From: JAJPJX01 sp964568355
GTDB taxonomy: Bacteria; Acidobacteriota; Terriglobia; Bryobacterales; Bryobacteraceae
Direction of reading: 5' to 3'
NCBI GenBank assembly: GCA_964568355.1
Contig: CAZMRK010000714.1
Coordinates: forward strand, 1 to 13,829
Length of the DNA stretch: 13,829 bases
The notes beneath the pieces are model-generated. The model saw only the letters and a list, made by a program, of their open reading frames with translations. It did not search any database and was not told the origin of the DNA. Of this stretch, positions 1 through 7,052 are shown in pieces (the stretch's first letter is position 1; each line of letters opens with the position of its first letter). A program made the translations under genes and the position numbers.

Positions 1-805
1 TATGCAGCTTCTCTCGAACCTGGTCACTGTCGAGCGTGACTACGCACCCGTCATCGTGAATCACTATAACGTCTGGCCCGTTTTCGATATCTATGCCAAT
101 GTCGACCGCCGGGACCTGGGCGGCGTGGGCGCGGAAGTGGAGAAGATCATGCAGGAGGAGGAAGCCCACCTGCCGCGCGGCACCTCATTCGCCCTGCGCG
201 GGCAGTTCGAGACCATGCAGTCCTCCTTCTTTCGTCTCGGTTTAGGTATGATCTTCGCGGTGGTCCTCGTGTATCTCCTGATGGCGGTGAACTTTCAATC
301 CTGGCTCGATCCGTTCATCATTCTCATGGCGCTGCCGGGCGCGATGGCCGGGATTCTATGGATGCTGTTTGTCACCGGCACCACTCTCAGCGTTCCGTCC
401 CTCATGGGGGCTATCATGTGCATCGGCGTGGCCACCGCCAATAGCGTGCTGATCGTGACCTTCGCCAACGATGAGCGCGCGCTGGTGCCCTCCGCCCGGG
501 AAGCGATGCTCTCCGCCGGCTATGCTCGCATCCGGCCTGTCCTGATGACCGCGACCGCGATGATCCTCGGAATGTTGCCCATGGCATTGGGCCTGGGAGA
601 AGGCGGCGAGCAGAACGCTCCCCTGGGGCGCGCCGTGATCGGAGGCCTGCTGTTCGCCACCGTCACGACGTTGTTCGTCGTTCCGATCATTTATTCCTAC
701 CTGCGGACCAAGCCCCCTGTCGATCACGAGCGCCGTCTGCAGCAACAGGTGCGGGAAGGAACTTTGCAATCGGAAGCGTTGTCGTCGGAATGGAGTCGCG
801 CGTAA
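1..805 (+). CDS. RND efflux transporter permease, C-terminal part (5' end outside window)
   Basis: Inner-membrane proton-driven pump of the RND superfamily (AcrB/CzcA type) that would export drugs, metals or lipophilic compounds through a tripartite complex. Only about 267 residues of a protein usually about 1,000-1,050 long are present. The reading frame is open to the left edge, so the ATG at position 2 is probably an internal Met. Visible are the end of the second periplasmic porter domain (to about residue 75) and the last membrane segments, about 78-98, 105-127, 130-155, 178-198 and 210-232. Family hallmarks are the VNFQSWLDP loop, SLMGAIMCIGVATANSVLIV in TM10, RIRPVLMTATAMILGMLPM in TM11 and GEQNAPLGRAVIGG before TM12. 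The position of AcrB Lys940 in TM10 is Ala146 here. The adaptor gene follows 18 nt downstream, so they are probably co-transcribed. Exact substrate class cannot be told. Confidence 0.93.
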   Translation, partial: MQLLSNLVTVERDYAPVIVNHYNVWPVFDIYANVDRRDLGGVGAEVEKIMQEEEAHLPRGTSFALRGQFETMQSSFFRLGLGMIFAVVLVYLLMAVNFQSWLDPFIILMALPGAMAGILWMLFVTGTTLSVPSLMGAIMCIGVATANSVLIVTFANDERALVPSAREAMLSAGYARIRPVLMTATAMILGMLPMALGLGEGGEQNAPLGRAVIGGLLFATVTTLFVVPIIYSYLRTKPPVDHERRLQQQVREGTLQSEALSSEWSRA

Positions 806-823
806 ATCGCCGCTGGGCCTCTG

Positions 824-2239
824 ATGCGATATATCGAACCAAATCAACCCCAACCTCCCGAAGTGGATGTGGAGGGAACTCTCGAGGAAAAGCTCAGGAA
901 GGAGAATGAGGATCTCAAGCGGCAGCTTCAGGAGCTGAAAGGCTCGCCCCACGCGCGTGAGCACACCGGCATCCCCACCAGGCTCTGGCATCCGTCGCGG
1001 CTTACCATCATAGCCATCTTCTTGGCGGCCACCGCCACCATCATCGTGGCCTTCGTCGCCGGATACCTGCCGCGTCAGCGGCGCCAGTCCCTCATCGTCG
1101 ATGAATCGCAACAGCGCGAGCAGGCGTTGCCGCGCGTTGAGGTAACCGAAGCGGGGCGTTCGGAAGGAGTCAGCAAGTTGGAGCTTCCCGGCAATATCCA
1201 GCCCATCACGGAGGCCCCGTTGCTGGCGCGGACCGATGGCTATGTCCGCCGGCGGCTGGTCGATATCGGAGATCGCGTGCGAGCCGGTCAACTCGTCGCG
1301 GAGATCGAGGCGCCCGAACTGGACCAGCAGGTTCGCCAGGCCCAGGCGAGCGTGCAGCAGGCGGAATCAGCCCTCGATCAGGCGCTTGCCAACCTGGAGC
1401 AGGGCAGGGCCGATATGGAATATGCCCGCGTTACCGCCCAGCGATGGGGCAGTCTGGTGCAGCGCGGCGTCGTTTCGCGCCAGGAGAATGATCGCTATCA
1501 GGCGCAGTATCGCTCGCAGTCCGCCAGCGTTCGGGCGCTGGAGAAGGCCGTGGCCGCGCAGCGCAGTAATGTCGCTGCCGCCGAGGCGAACCTGGCGAGG
1601 CTCCGGGAGATGCAGGGCTTCCGCCTGGTGAAAGCGCCCTTCGAAGGAGTCATCACCCAGCGCAATGTGGACGTGGGCGCGCTGGTGAACGCGGGAAGCA
1701 CCTTGTTGTTCCGCATCGCGCAGACCGGTACGCTGCGCACCTATGTCAACGTTCCCCAGGTAAATGCCGGCTTCATCCGGACCGGTCAGCCCGCACGGTT
1801 GCGCATCTCCAGCCTGCCGGGGCGTGCTTTCCCGGGTACGGTGGCGCGCACCGCCAACGCGCTCGATCCCTCCAGCCGTACCATGCTGGTCGAAGTTCAC
1901 GTGCCGAATACGCAGGGCGCGTTGTTGCCTGGCATGTATGCCCAGGTCGATCTGAGCAGCCCTCGCAGTAACCCGGCCGTCCTGATTCCGAGCGATGCCC
2001 TGATCGTGCGCGCGGATGGCACCACCGTGGCGGTGGTCCGCCCCGATCACACCATTCACATCCAGAAAATCCAGGTCGGCCGCGACTATGGCGATCGCCT
2101 GGAGGTGATCGGTGGCATCGAGGAGGGCACGCCCATCGTCCGCAATCCAGGCGATCTGGCAAGTGAAGGTCTGAAGGTCGATCCGGTGCAGGCTACCGAA
2201 AAGAATTCTGCCCCGCGCCGAAGTCAGGGCGCAAAATAG
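824..2239 (+). CDS. RND efflux periplasmic adaptor subunit (membrane fusion protein)
   Basis: Adaptor that would link the upstream RND permease to an outer-membrane TolC-like channel. It has 471 residues. The order is: a charged heptad-like helix at about 17-38 (EEKLRKENEDLKRQLQEL), one membrane segment at about 60-82, the first lipoyl half-motif (TDGYVRRRLVDIGDRVRAGQ), a long alpha-hairpin rich in Gln, Ala and Arg (about 165-260), the second lipoyl half (VKAPFEGVITQRNVDVGA), then beta-barrel and membrane-proximal domains ending with a Ser/Arg/Lys-rich tail. The ATG at 824 is the first start in frame and has no clear ribosome site, so translation may be coupled to the permease ending at 805. 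Permease before adaptor reverses the common gene order. The cytoplasmic helix before the membrane anchor is extra compared with E. coli AcrA, which is a lipoprotein. The family call is secure; the substrate is unknown. Confidence 0.93.
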   Translation: MRYIEPNQPQPPEVDVEGTLEEKLRKENEDLKRQLQELKGSPHAREHTGIPTRLWHPSRLTIIAIFLAATATIIVAFVAGYLPRQRRQSLIVDESQQREQALPRVEVTEAGRSEGVSKLELPGNIQPITEAPLLARTDGYVRRRLVDIGDRVRAGQLVAEIEAPELDQQVRQAQASVQQAESALDQALANLEQGRADMEYARVTAQRWGSLVQRGVVSRQENDRYQAQYRSQSASVRALEKAVAAQRSNVAAAEANLARLREMQGFRLVKAPFEGVITQRNVDVGALVNAGSTLLFRIAQTGTLRTYVNVPQVNAGFIRTGQPARLRISSLPGRAFPGTVARTANALDPSSRTMLVEVHVPNTQGALLPGMYAQVDLSSPRSNPAVLIPSDALIVRADGTTVAVVRPDHTIHIQKIQVGRDYGDRLEVIGGIEEGTPIVRNPGDLASEGLKVDPVQATEKNSAPRRSQGAK

Positions 2240-2254
2240 GCGGTCCGGCGCGCC

Positions 2255-2680
2255 TTATCTCTGCCGCTTGGCTTTCGCCTTGGGACGCTTGGCCTTGGGT
2301 TCCTCGTCCGGATCCTCCACGGGAGCATCCGGCGCCGGCACGGGATCCTTGAACTCGTCCAACTCCTCGGGTTCCTGTACTTCCGGCGGCTCATCCGGAT
2401 CGTGAATCTCGGTCGGATCGTCGGTAGCCGTCTTGGCGCCCGCCGCTGCCCCCGGCGTTCCTCCCATCTTGGCCAGCACTTCATTGAACAAGGCGGCCTT
2501 GCGCAGATCCGTTTTGGGAGGGGGAGGCTGCTCGTGACGGTAGTCGTGATCGCTGTGGCAGGTCCGGCAGCGCACCTTCGCCGGCTCCTGGTTTAGCATG
2601 GAGACCAGCGAGTGGTTCATGATGCGCTTGCACTTCACGCAGTAATCGTCGATGACGTCGCCTAAGCGGTACTCGGGCAT
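2255..2680 (-). CDS. Small zinc-ribbon-like protein with acidic and basic tail, function unknown
   Basis: A 141-residue protein that I do not recognise as a named family. The N-terminus carries two Cys pairs, C14-x2-C17 and C38-x2-C41, followed by His42, which fits a treble-clef or zinc-ribbon metal site. Residues about 51-85 are Pro/Ala/Gly-rich, about 88-128 are strongly acidic (Asp, Glu and Pro), and 129-141 are Lys/Arg-rich. There is no signal peptide, so it should be cytoplasmic. I chose the ATG at 2680 rather than the upstream alternative at 2734 because a GGAGG ribosome site lies 4 nt before it and the conserved-looking MPEYRLGDVIDDYC begins there. The start lies 19 nt inside the end of the preceding gene, so translation is probably coupled. 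Zinc binding and nucleic-acid or protein binding are inferences. Confidence 0.72.
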   Translation of the reverse strand: MPEYRLGDVIDDYCVKCKRIMNHSLVSMLNQEPAKVRCRTCHSDHDYRHEQPPPPKTDLRKAALFNEVLAKMGGTPGAAAGAKTATDDPTEIHDPDEPPEVQEPEELDEFKDPVPAPDAPVEDPDEEPKAKRPKAKAKRQR

Positions 2681-2985
2681 GGTTCCTCCGTCTTGGCTGC
2701 GTCTACTCCCGGCTTGGGCTCGGGCAGCACCCACTGTGCGCTTTCAAAACCCACATATTTGCAGATTCGCAACTCGCCGCTCTCGTTTTCCAGCAGATCT
2801 CCCACGCCCAGGGGCATGTCGGAGCCGCGCAAAGCGCGCCACGCCTCGTACTCGTTGGAGGCCTCGACTTCCCCATCCGCTTCATAATCGCGAGGCTTCA
2901 CCGTGGCGGCGCCGGAGACGTGCGGGGCCCAGCGGAACTGCTGCCGCGGTGAGTCCTTCATACGATGAATCCGGTACTTCGGCAT
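2662..2985 (-). CDS. Conserved-looking 107-aa hypothetical protein
   Basis: Function unknown. The 107-residue protein starts MPKYRIHRMKDSPRQQFRWA and has a mixed alpha/beta look, with aromatic residues (Phe17, Trp19, Tyr34, Tyr46, Trp49, Tyr77, Trp85), no signal peptide and no membrane segment. The frame stays open upstream to 3684, but that part is antisense-like shadow of the patatin gene. The ATG at 2985 gives a compact protein with ordinary composition. A short AGGG just before the start is a poor ribosome site. The first 28 nt overlap the end of the patatin gene, and the last 19 nt overlap the start of the zinc-ribbon gene, so all three are probably translated from one mRNA by coupling. 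I recall similar proteins in Acidobacteriota as hypotheticals, but could not check this. Confidence 0.7.
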   Translation of the reverse strand: MPKYRIHRMKDSPRQQFRWAPHVSGAATVKPRDYEADGEVEASNEYEAWRALRGSDMPLGVGDLLENESGELRICKYVGFESAQWVLPEPKPGVDAAKTEEPCPSTA

Positions 2986-3719
2986 AGCCCTAATTTTAAA
3001 CCATGTTCTTCCCCGAGCCGGATCCACTCGCGGATCTGCTCCGGATTCCAGTGAATCGCCGAGCGCAGCGGTCCCAGCGCGCGGCCCGGCGTAATCTTCC
3101 AAACCTCCACATCGCCCGCGGGAGGCATGCCCCCGGCTGCCCACTGCACGGCTTTGAGGGTATACCGCGCCATGCGGGAGGGCATCCGCGGCAGAGCATC
3201 GATCGCGATCACGCGGGACGCGCCCATGCGCGCGGCGGCCCAAACCGGCAGCGCTCCTCGCAGGCCCCCATCCACGTACCATCGTCCATCCAACCGCATG
3301 GGTGGGAAGCCGAACGGGACCGCGCACATAGCCATCAGGTGACGCCAGGTCATGGCCTCCTGCGAGACCAGCCGCAGGCGCATACCCGGCAGTTCTACCA
3401 GGGTTCCCGCAAAGGGAACCCGCGGGCGATGCCGGGCAAACAACTCGCGCACCAGCTCTTCGAGAGGCCGCGGATCGAAGAACCCGTGCCACGGCAACAC
3501 CGGCAGCCGGAAGCTCATGAGCCCGGCGGTCGACGGATGGAGCCACTGCTCGATCAGTTCCGCGGAGGAAACGCCCCCGGCAATCGCCCAGCCGTTCAGA
3601 GCGCCGGCCGAGGCACCAATCACCATATCCGGCCGGAACCGGTCTTCTAATGCCTTCCAGGCGCCCGCCTGGTAAGCGCCCCACAATCCTCCAGCCGAAA
3701 GTAATAGTGCGGTCTTCAC
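2958..3719 (-). CDS. Patatin-like phospholipase family protein
   Basis: Predicted lipid acyl hydrolase with a Ser-Asp dyad, probably acting on phospholipids or acylglycerols. It has 253 residues, a typical length for a lone bacterial patatin domain. The glycine-rich oxyanion loop is SAGGLWGAYQAG (residues 9-20). The nucleophile elbow GASAG places Ser37. The VDGG motif places Asp150. No signal peptide is evident and residues 1-8 form the first beta strand, so the protein is probably cytoplasmic or peripheral. The basic residue common in this oxyanion loop is replaced by Trp13, a variation within the family. The start is GTG at 3719, directly before MKTALLL; a GAGGGA stretch touches it and is too close for a normal ribosome site, so the mRNA may have almost no leader. 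It is the first gene of a minus-strand overlapping trio. Confidence 0.9.
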   Translation of the reverse strand: MKTALLLSAGGLWGAYQAGAWKALEDRFRPDMVIGASAGALNGWAIAGGVSSAELIEQWLHPSTAGLMSFRLPVLPWHGFFDPRPLEELVRELFARHRPRVPFAGTLVELPGMRLRLVSQEAMTWRHLMAMCAVPFGFPPMRLDGRWYVDGGLRGALPVWAAARMGASRVIAIDALPRMPSRMARYTLKAVQWAAGGMPPAGDVEVWKITPGRALGPLRSAIHWNPEQIREWIRLGEEHGLKLGLCRSTGFIV

Positions 3720-3829
3720 TCCCTCGTTAGATTCTAGTGCGAAGCACTGTAGCGTGCGCTTCAGCGCGCAGCGTCGACTCGTGTCGACCGGGACTTTGCC
3801 CGCATCCCACCCCTGCCCGATAATGAGAT
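3720..3829. promoter_or_regulatory. Divergent intergenic control region with two palindromes
   Basis: 110 bp separating the divergent starts at 3719 and 3830. It holds two adjacent dyads. TGCGC (3755-3759) and GCGCA (3766-3770) flank a 6-nt loop. GTCGAC (3773-3778) and GTCGAC (3783-3788) flank a 4-nt loop. Towards the minus-strand gene there is TAGAAT on the minus strand (3736-3731), five of six matches to the -10 consensus. The dyads could be operator sites, a small interspersed palindromic repeat, or chance in GC-rich DNA. Confidence 0.4.
3796..3824 (+). promoter_or_regulatory. Predicted sigma-70-like promoter for the 186-aa gene
   Basis: TTGCCC at 3796-3801 (four of six matches to TTGACA) and GATAAT at 3819-3824 (five of six to TATAAT) are separated by 17 bp. 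Transcription would begin near 3831, at or next to the GTG start codon at 3830. This would give a leaderless or near-leaderless transcript, which agrees with the absence of a ribosome site there. Confidence 0.4.
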
Positions 3830-4390
3830 GTGCCTTTCGACCCGAACGCGTATGGTAGCGAGATAGCCGCCCTGCTGGCGCTGGACGGAGCGGGAGATCG
3901 GCTCATGCCGCTGGCCGGAGGACGATGCTCGACCCCCGAAGTGCTCCCGCGCCTGGCCAGGCTTTCTTCAGCCGGCCTGTTTTCGGAAGCTCGCGCGCCC
4001 GAGGCTGCACTGGCGGGCCTCTATCTCTACTTCTCCTGCTGGGAAGAGGCGCACCGGGTGGCCCAGGATATCCCTTCTCCGGAGGGTAGCTACTGGCACG
4101 GCATCGTGCACCGGCAGGAGCCCGATCCCGGTAATGCCGCTTACTGGTTCCGGCAGGTGGGTCGTCATGCGATCTTCCCCGCGCTGCGGGAGGAAGCCGC
4201 GCGCCTGTCCGCCGGGTCCGCAGCCGATCTCCCGGTCCCCGCCTCTTGGGATCCGTTCGCTTTCATCGACCTTTGTGAGAAGGCGCGCCGCCAGCCCGGA
4301 TCAGATCTGGAAGCACTGGCCCTGCACGTGCAACGGGCCGAGTGGCAGATTCTGTTCGACTACTGTGCCCGGCCGCGTTCCGGACAATGA
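3830..4390 (+). CDS. Hypothetical protein, 186 aa
   Basis: Function unknown. The protein has 186 residues, is mostly helical and Ala/Arg/Leu-rich, with no signal peptide or membrane segment. A recognisable stretch is SYWHGIVHRQEPDPGNAAYWFRQVGRH (residues 87-113), shown here only by its key features: Trp89, His90, His94, Tyr105, Trp106 and a Gly-Arg-His. I recall this pattern from hypothetical proteins in Acidobacteriota and Planctomycetota, where it looks like a helical-repeat scaffold; I could not verify it. The start is GTG at 3830, the first possible start after the in-frame stop at 3824-3826. An ATG two bases upstream is in a frame that stops quickly. Its TGA overlaps the ATG at 4387 of the adaptor gene by 4 nt (ATGA), so the two may form an operon. 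Confidence 0.72.
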   Translation: MPFDPNAYGSEIAALLALDGAGDRLMPLAGGRCSTPEVLPRLARLSSAGLFSEARAPEAALAGLYLYFSCWEEAHRVAQDIPSPEGSYWHGIVHRQEPDPGNAAYWFRQVGRHAIFPALREEAARLSAGSAADLPVPASWDPFAFIDLCEKARRQPGSDLEALALHVQRAEWQILFDYCARPRSGQ

Positions 4391-5655
4391 TGCCGCGGCG
4401 AGCGCCGTCGCTTGAGTACCATGGAATTGAGAGATTCACGTTGAAAAGATTGGTTACGCTGTTGTCGATCGGGGTAGTGGCCATTGTCATCGTCTGGTGG
4501 CTCCTGCACCTGAAGAACGATGCTCCGCGTGTGCCTTTTGCCAAAGTGACCAGGAGCACGCTCATTAGCATCCTGCCCACTAACGGCAAGGTGGAGCCGA
4601 TTGCGTGGCAGGCGGTCCGCGCCCAGGATTCCGGGTTGGTGGAAAAGGTGCCGGTCCACGAAGGAATGTGGGTGAACCGGGGCGACGTGCTGGCGGTCGT
4701 GCAGCAGACCGGCCTGCAAGCCGATCTGGACGCGGCTCAGGCCCGTGTGGCGCAGGCGCGCGCCGAGTTGGCCACCGTGGAAGCCGGAGGCAAGGCCGCT
4801 GAGCTGGTCGAGATCGAGAACAGTCTGGCCCGTTACAAGCTGACCCGCGACGATGCCCAGCGGGAATATGCCTCGCTTCAGCGGCTGGCCGAGAAGCAGG
4901 CGGCCACCACCGTGGACGTGGTCGCCGCGCGCAACAAGATTCGGCAGGCTGAGTTGCAGATCGAAGGGCTGGAAAAACGTCGCGCGGCGCTGGTGGGCCA
5001 GCAGGACCGGACGGTGGCCCAGGCCCGGCTGAAGGACGCTCTGGCGGCTGTCGAACTGGCCCGGCAGCGCATCGCCCAGACCGTCTTCTCCGCCCCTATG
5101 GCGGGTGTGGTCTACCAGCTTTCCGTGCGTCCGGGCGACTATGTTGATGCCGGCGGCCTGATCGCCAATGTCGGCGAAACCTCCCAGCTTCGCGTGCGGG
5201 TTTACGTGGATGAACCGGAATTGGGCCGTGTCGCCGTGGGCCAGCCGGTCCGGATCACCTGGGACGGTCTGCCCGGTAAGATCTGGGAAGGCACTGTGGA
5301 GCGGATGCCCAGTGAAATCGTGCCGCTCGGTAGCCGCCAGGTAGGCGAAGTGAAGTGTACCATCGCCAATCCCGGCAAAGACCTGGTCCCTGGCAGCAAT
5401 GTCAATGCCGACATCCGCACCAACATGGTCAATCAGGCGCTCAGCATGCCCAAGGAAGCCCTCCGCCGCGATGCCAATGGGGCCGGCGTATTCTTGCTCA
5501 ATGGCGATACCGTGGTCTGGCGCAAAGTGAAGACGGGAGCCTCTAACGTAACCCGCGTCCAGGCGGTCGAAGGTCTGAATGAGGGCGACGCCGTTGCGCT
5601 GCCGACGGACCTGGTGCTGCACGACGGCCAAAAGGTTGCCCCAACTTTCCCGTAG
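4387..5655 (+). CDS. HlyD/RND-type periplasmic adaptor subunit (orphan)
   Basis: Membrane fusion protein of the HlyD/AcrA/MacA type, 422 residues from this start. It has a membrane anchor at about 21-41, a first lipoyl half (AQDSGLVEKVPVHEGMWVNR), a long coiled-coil hairpin (about 112-230), a second lipoyl half (FSAPMAGVVYQLSVRPGDYV), a beta-barrel (about 265-345) and a membrane-proximal domain. The start is uncertain. ATG 4387 overlaps the upstream stop as ATGA, suggesting coupling. TTG 4441 would give 404 residues beginning KRLVTLLSIG, the usual short anchor form, with a weak GAGAG 7 nt before it. ATG 4342 lies deep in the upstream gene and is unlikely. MacB, an RND permease or an ABC subunit would be the expected neighbour, yet an MFS carrier follows 116 nt away. 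The adaptor may therefore serve a transporter encoded elsewhere. Confidence 0.88.
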   Translation: MMPRRAPSLEYHGIERFTLKRLVTLLSIGVVAIVIVWWLLHLKNDAPRVPFAKVTRSTLISILPTNGKVEPIAWQAVRAQDSGLVEKVPVHEGMWVNRGDVLAVVQQTGLQADLDAAQARVAQARAELATVEAGGKAAELVEIENSLARYKLTRDDAQREYASLQRLAEKQAATTVDVVAARNKIRQAELQIEGLEKRRAALVGQQDRTVAQARLKDALAAVELARQRIAQTVFSAPMAGVVYQLSVRPGDYVDAGGLIANVGETSQLRVRVYVDEPELGRVAVGQPVRITWDGLPGKIWEGTVERMPSEIVPLGSRQVGEVKCTIANPGKDLVPGSNVNADIRTNMVNQALSMPKEALRRDANGAGVFLLNGDTVVWRKVKTGASNVTRVQAVEGLNEGDAVALPTDLVLHDGQKVAPTFP

Positions 5656-5711
5656 CTGTTATTGTTTGTCCTCCACAGGTAGTTGCTTTCTTCGGCACCG
5701 GTGGTTGCCCC

Positions 5712-5740
5712 CTGACGGACGAACAGCTCGGTGTGATATA
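5712..5740 (+). promoter_or_regulatory. Possible promoter for the MFS-led operon
   Basis: CTGACG at 5712-5717 and GATATA at 5735-5740 are 17 bp apart. An alternative -10 is TATAAG at 5737-5742 with a 19-bp spacer. The -35 matches four of six positions; the -10 is weak. It lies in the 116-bp gap after the adaptor gene, a sensible place for a new transcript. Confidence 0.28.
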
Positions 5741-5771
5741 AGGTGAGTTCTTACAGGAGATCTTGGCCGCA

Positions 5772-7052
5772 ATGAAGAATAAGACGTACTACGGCTGGTG
5801 GGTGACTGCTGCGGCATTCATAACCTTTGGGATTTCGACTGGTCTGCCGTACTACAACATGCCCTTCTTCTACGACTACTACCAGCGCACGTTCGGCTGG
5901 TCGAAGGCGCAGATCACGTTCGGTTTCCCCCTGGCCGCCCTATTAACTCTCTGGATTGGCCCCGTCCTGATTCCCCGCTTCAGCCCGCGCCGCCTGATCC
6001 TGGTCGGTACGGCATTGACTGCCTTGGCTTTCCTTGGCTTCGGCACCATGGGAGGAACTCTCTGGGTCTACTACGGATTGTGGTTCCTGTACACGGTGGG
6101 CTACATCCTCTCCGGTCCTATTCCGCACCAGTTGATTGTCTCTCATTGGTTCCGCCGCAACCGCGGGAAGGCCATGGGTATCGTCTACGTGGGTGTCGGG
6201 CTGGTTGGCTCGCTGGGATCCTTCCTGGTAAAGCCGCTCACGGAGAGCACTGATTTTCGAACCTGCCTGATGGTCATCGGAGGCCTGCTGTTTCTGGCCT
6301 GGCCGCTCGCTCTGCTGGTGATCCGAGACCGCCCGGCCGAAAAGGGCCTGTATGCCGATGGGGACCTCACGCCTCCGGACGAGAACAAAATCGAGCCGTA
6401 CAGCTTCAAATATCTGCTGAGCCAGTACTCCTTCTGGCTGCTGCTGATCGGCAGTTTCTGCTCCATTGGTTCCATCGGTGCCATTAACTTCCATATGAAG
6501 TTCGTCTTCATCGATCAGGGTTTCTCCACGCAAACCCCGGAAGGGCAAGCCCTGCTGAATTCGGTCTGGCGCGTCGCATCGATTGTGATCTTGTGGTCCA
6601 GCATCGGCGGACGTCTGGGCATCGGCGGTCTGGCCGACCGTTTCTCCAAGAAATGGGTCATGGCCGCTACGTATTTCATTGTCGCCGGCACCATCCCCCT
6701 GCTGTTTACGGTGACGCCGACCTCCTCTCCGGTCGCGTTTGCGATCCTGTTCGGTTTTGGCATGGGCGCGGATTATATGCTGATCCCGTTGATGGCCGCC
6801 GAGCAGTTTGGGGTCAACTCGCTGGCCCGGGCGATGGCCGTGATTCTGCCGGTCAATACCATTGGGCAGACTTGGTTTCCCTACTTCGTTTCGCTGTTGC
6901 GGGACCAGTTCGGAAACTATACGGTGGCCATGGGCGCCGTCTTTGCCGTGGCCATGATCGGCGCTGTCTCCATCGCGCTGCTCCCGCGCCACAAAGCACA
7001 CGATGAGACACTTCGTATACAAAACTCTGAACGAACTGCGGCGCGGAGCTGA
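5772..7052 (+). CDS. MFS transporter, OFA (oxalate/formate antiporter-like) family
   Basis: Twelve-segment major facilitator carrier in the inner membrane, 426 residues. The N-terminus KTYYGWWVTAAAF is typical of the OFA/monocarboxylate group. The TM4-5 region carries FRRNRGKAMGIVYVGVGLVG, and the middle loop carries GGLADRFSKKWVMA, both forms of the MFS signature loops. The long central loop lies at about residues 196-215. Known OFA members move small organic anions such as oxalate, formate or monocarboxylates; the substrate here is unknown. An AGGAG site (5755-5759) lies 12 nt before ATG 5772 and 3 nt before an in-frame TTG at 5763; I prefer the ATG. The last 50 nt overlap the start of the oxidoreductase gene, so the two are probably coupled in translation and linked in function. 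Confidence 0.88.
   Translation: MKNKTYYGWWVTAAAFITFGISTGLPYYNMPFFYDYYQRTFGWSKAQITFGFPLAALLTLWIGPVLIPRFSPRRLILVGTALTALAFLGFGTMGGTLWVYYGLWFLYTVGYILSGPIPHQLIVSHWFRRNRGKAMGIVYVGVGLVGSLGSFLVKPLTESTDFRTCLMVIGGLLFLAWPLALLVIRDRPAEKGLYADGDLTPPDENKIEPYSFKYLLSQYSFWLLLIGSFCSIGSIGAINFHMKFVFIDQGFSTQTPEGQALLNSVWRVASIVILWSSIGGRLGIGGLADRFSKKWVMAATYFIVAGTIPLLFTVTPTSSPVAFAILFGFGMGADYMLIPLMAAEQFGVNSLARAMAVILPVNTIGQTWFPYFVSLLRDQFGNYTVAMGAVFAVAMIGAVSIALLPRHKAHDETLRIQNSERTAARS

Noticed and set aside
2236..2258. Imperfect hairpin between the convergent genes as a two-way terminator
   Set aside because: The stem is about 7 bp with a bulge, overlaps both stop codons and has no T-run; too weak to call.
2555..2570. CxxCH (CRTCH) in the small minus-strand protein as a heme c site
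   Set aside because: The protein has no signal peptide and a second CxxC pair upstream, so a zinc-ribbon site fits better than cytochrome c.
2986..3684. N-terminal extension of the 107-aa gene (340-residue frame)
   Set aside because: It lies opposite frame to the patatin gene on the same strand, with Arg/Gly/Ala-rich composition and no domain; the start at 2985 is far more sensible.
4360..5631. 423-codon minus-strand frame opposite the HlyD adaptor
   Set aside because: Shadow of the adaptor gene; biased composition, no domain, no ribosome site that stands out.
5690..5712. CACCGGTG palindrome before the MFS gene as a terminator or operator
   Set aside because: An 8-bp self-complementary word with no loop or T-run; not distinguishable from chance.
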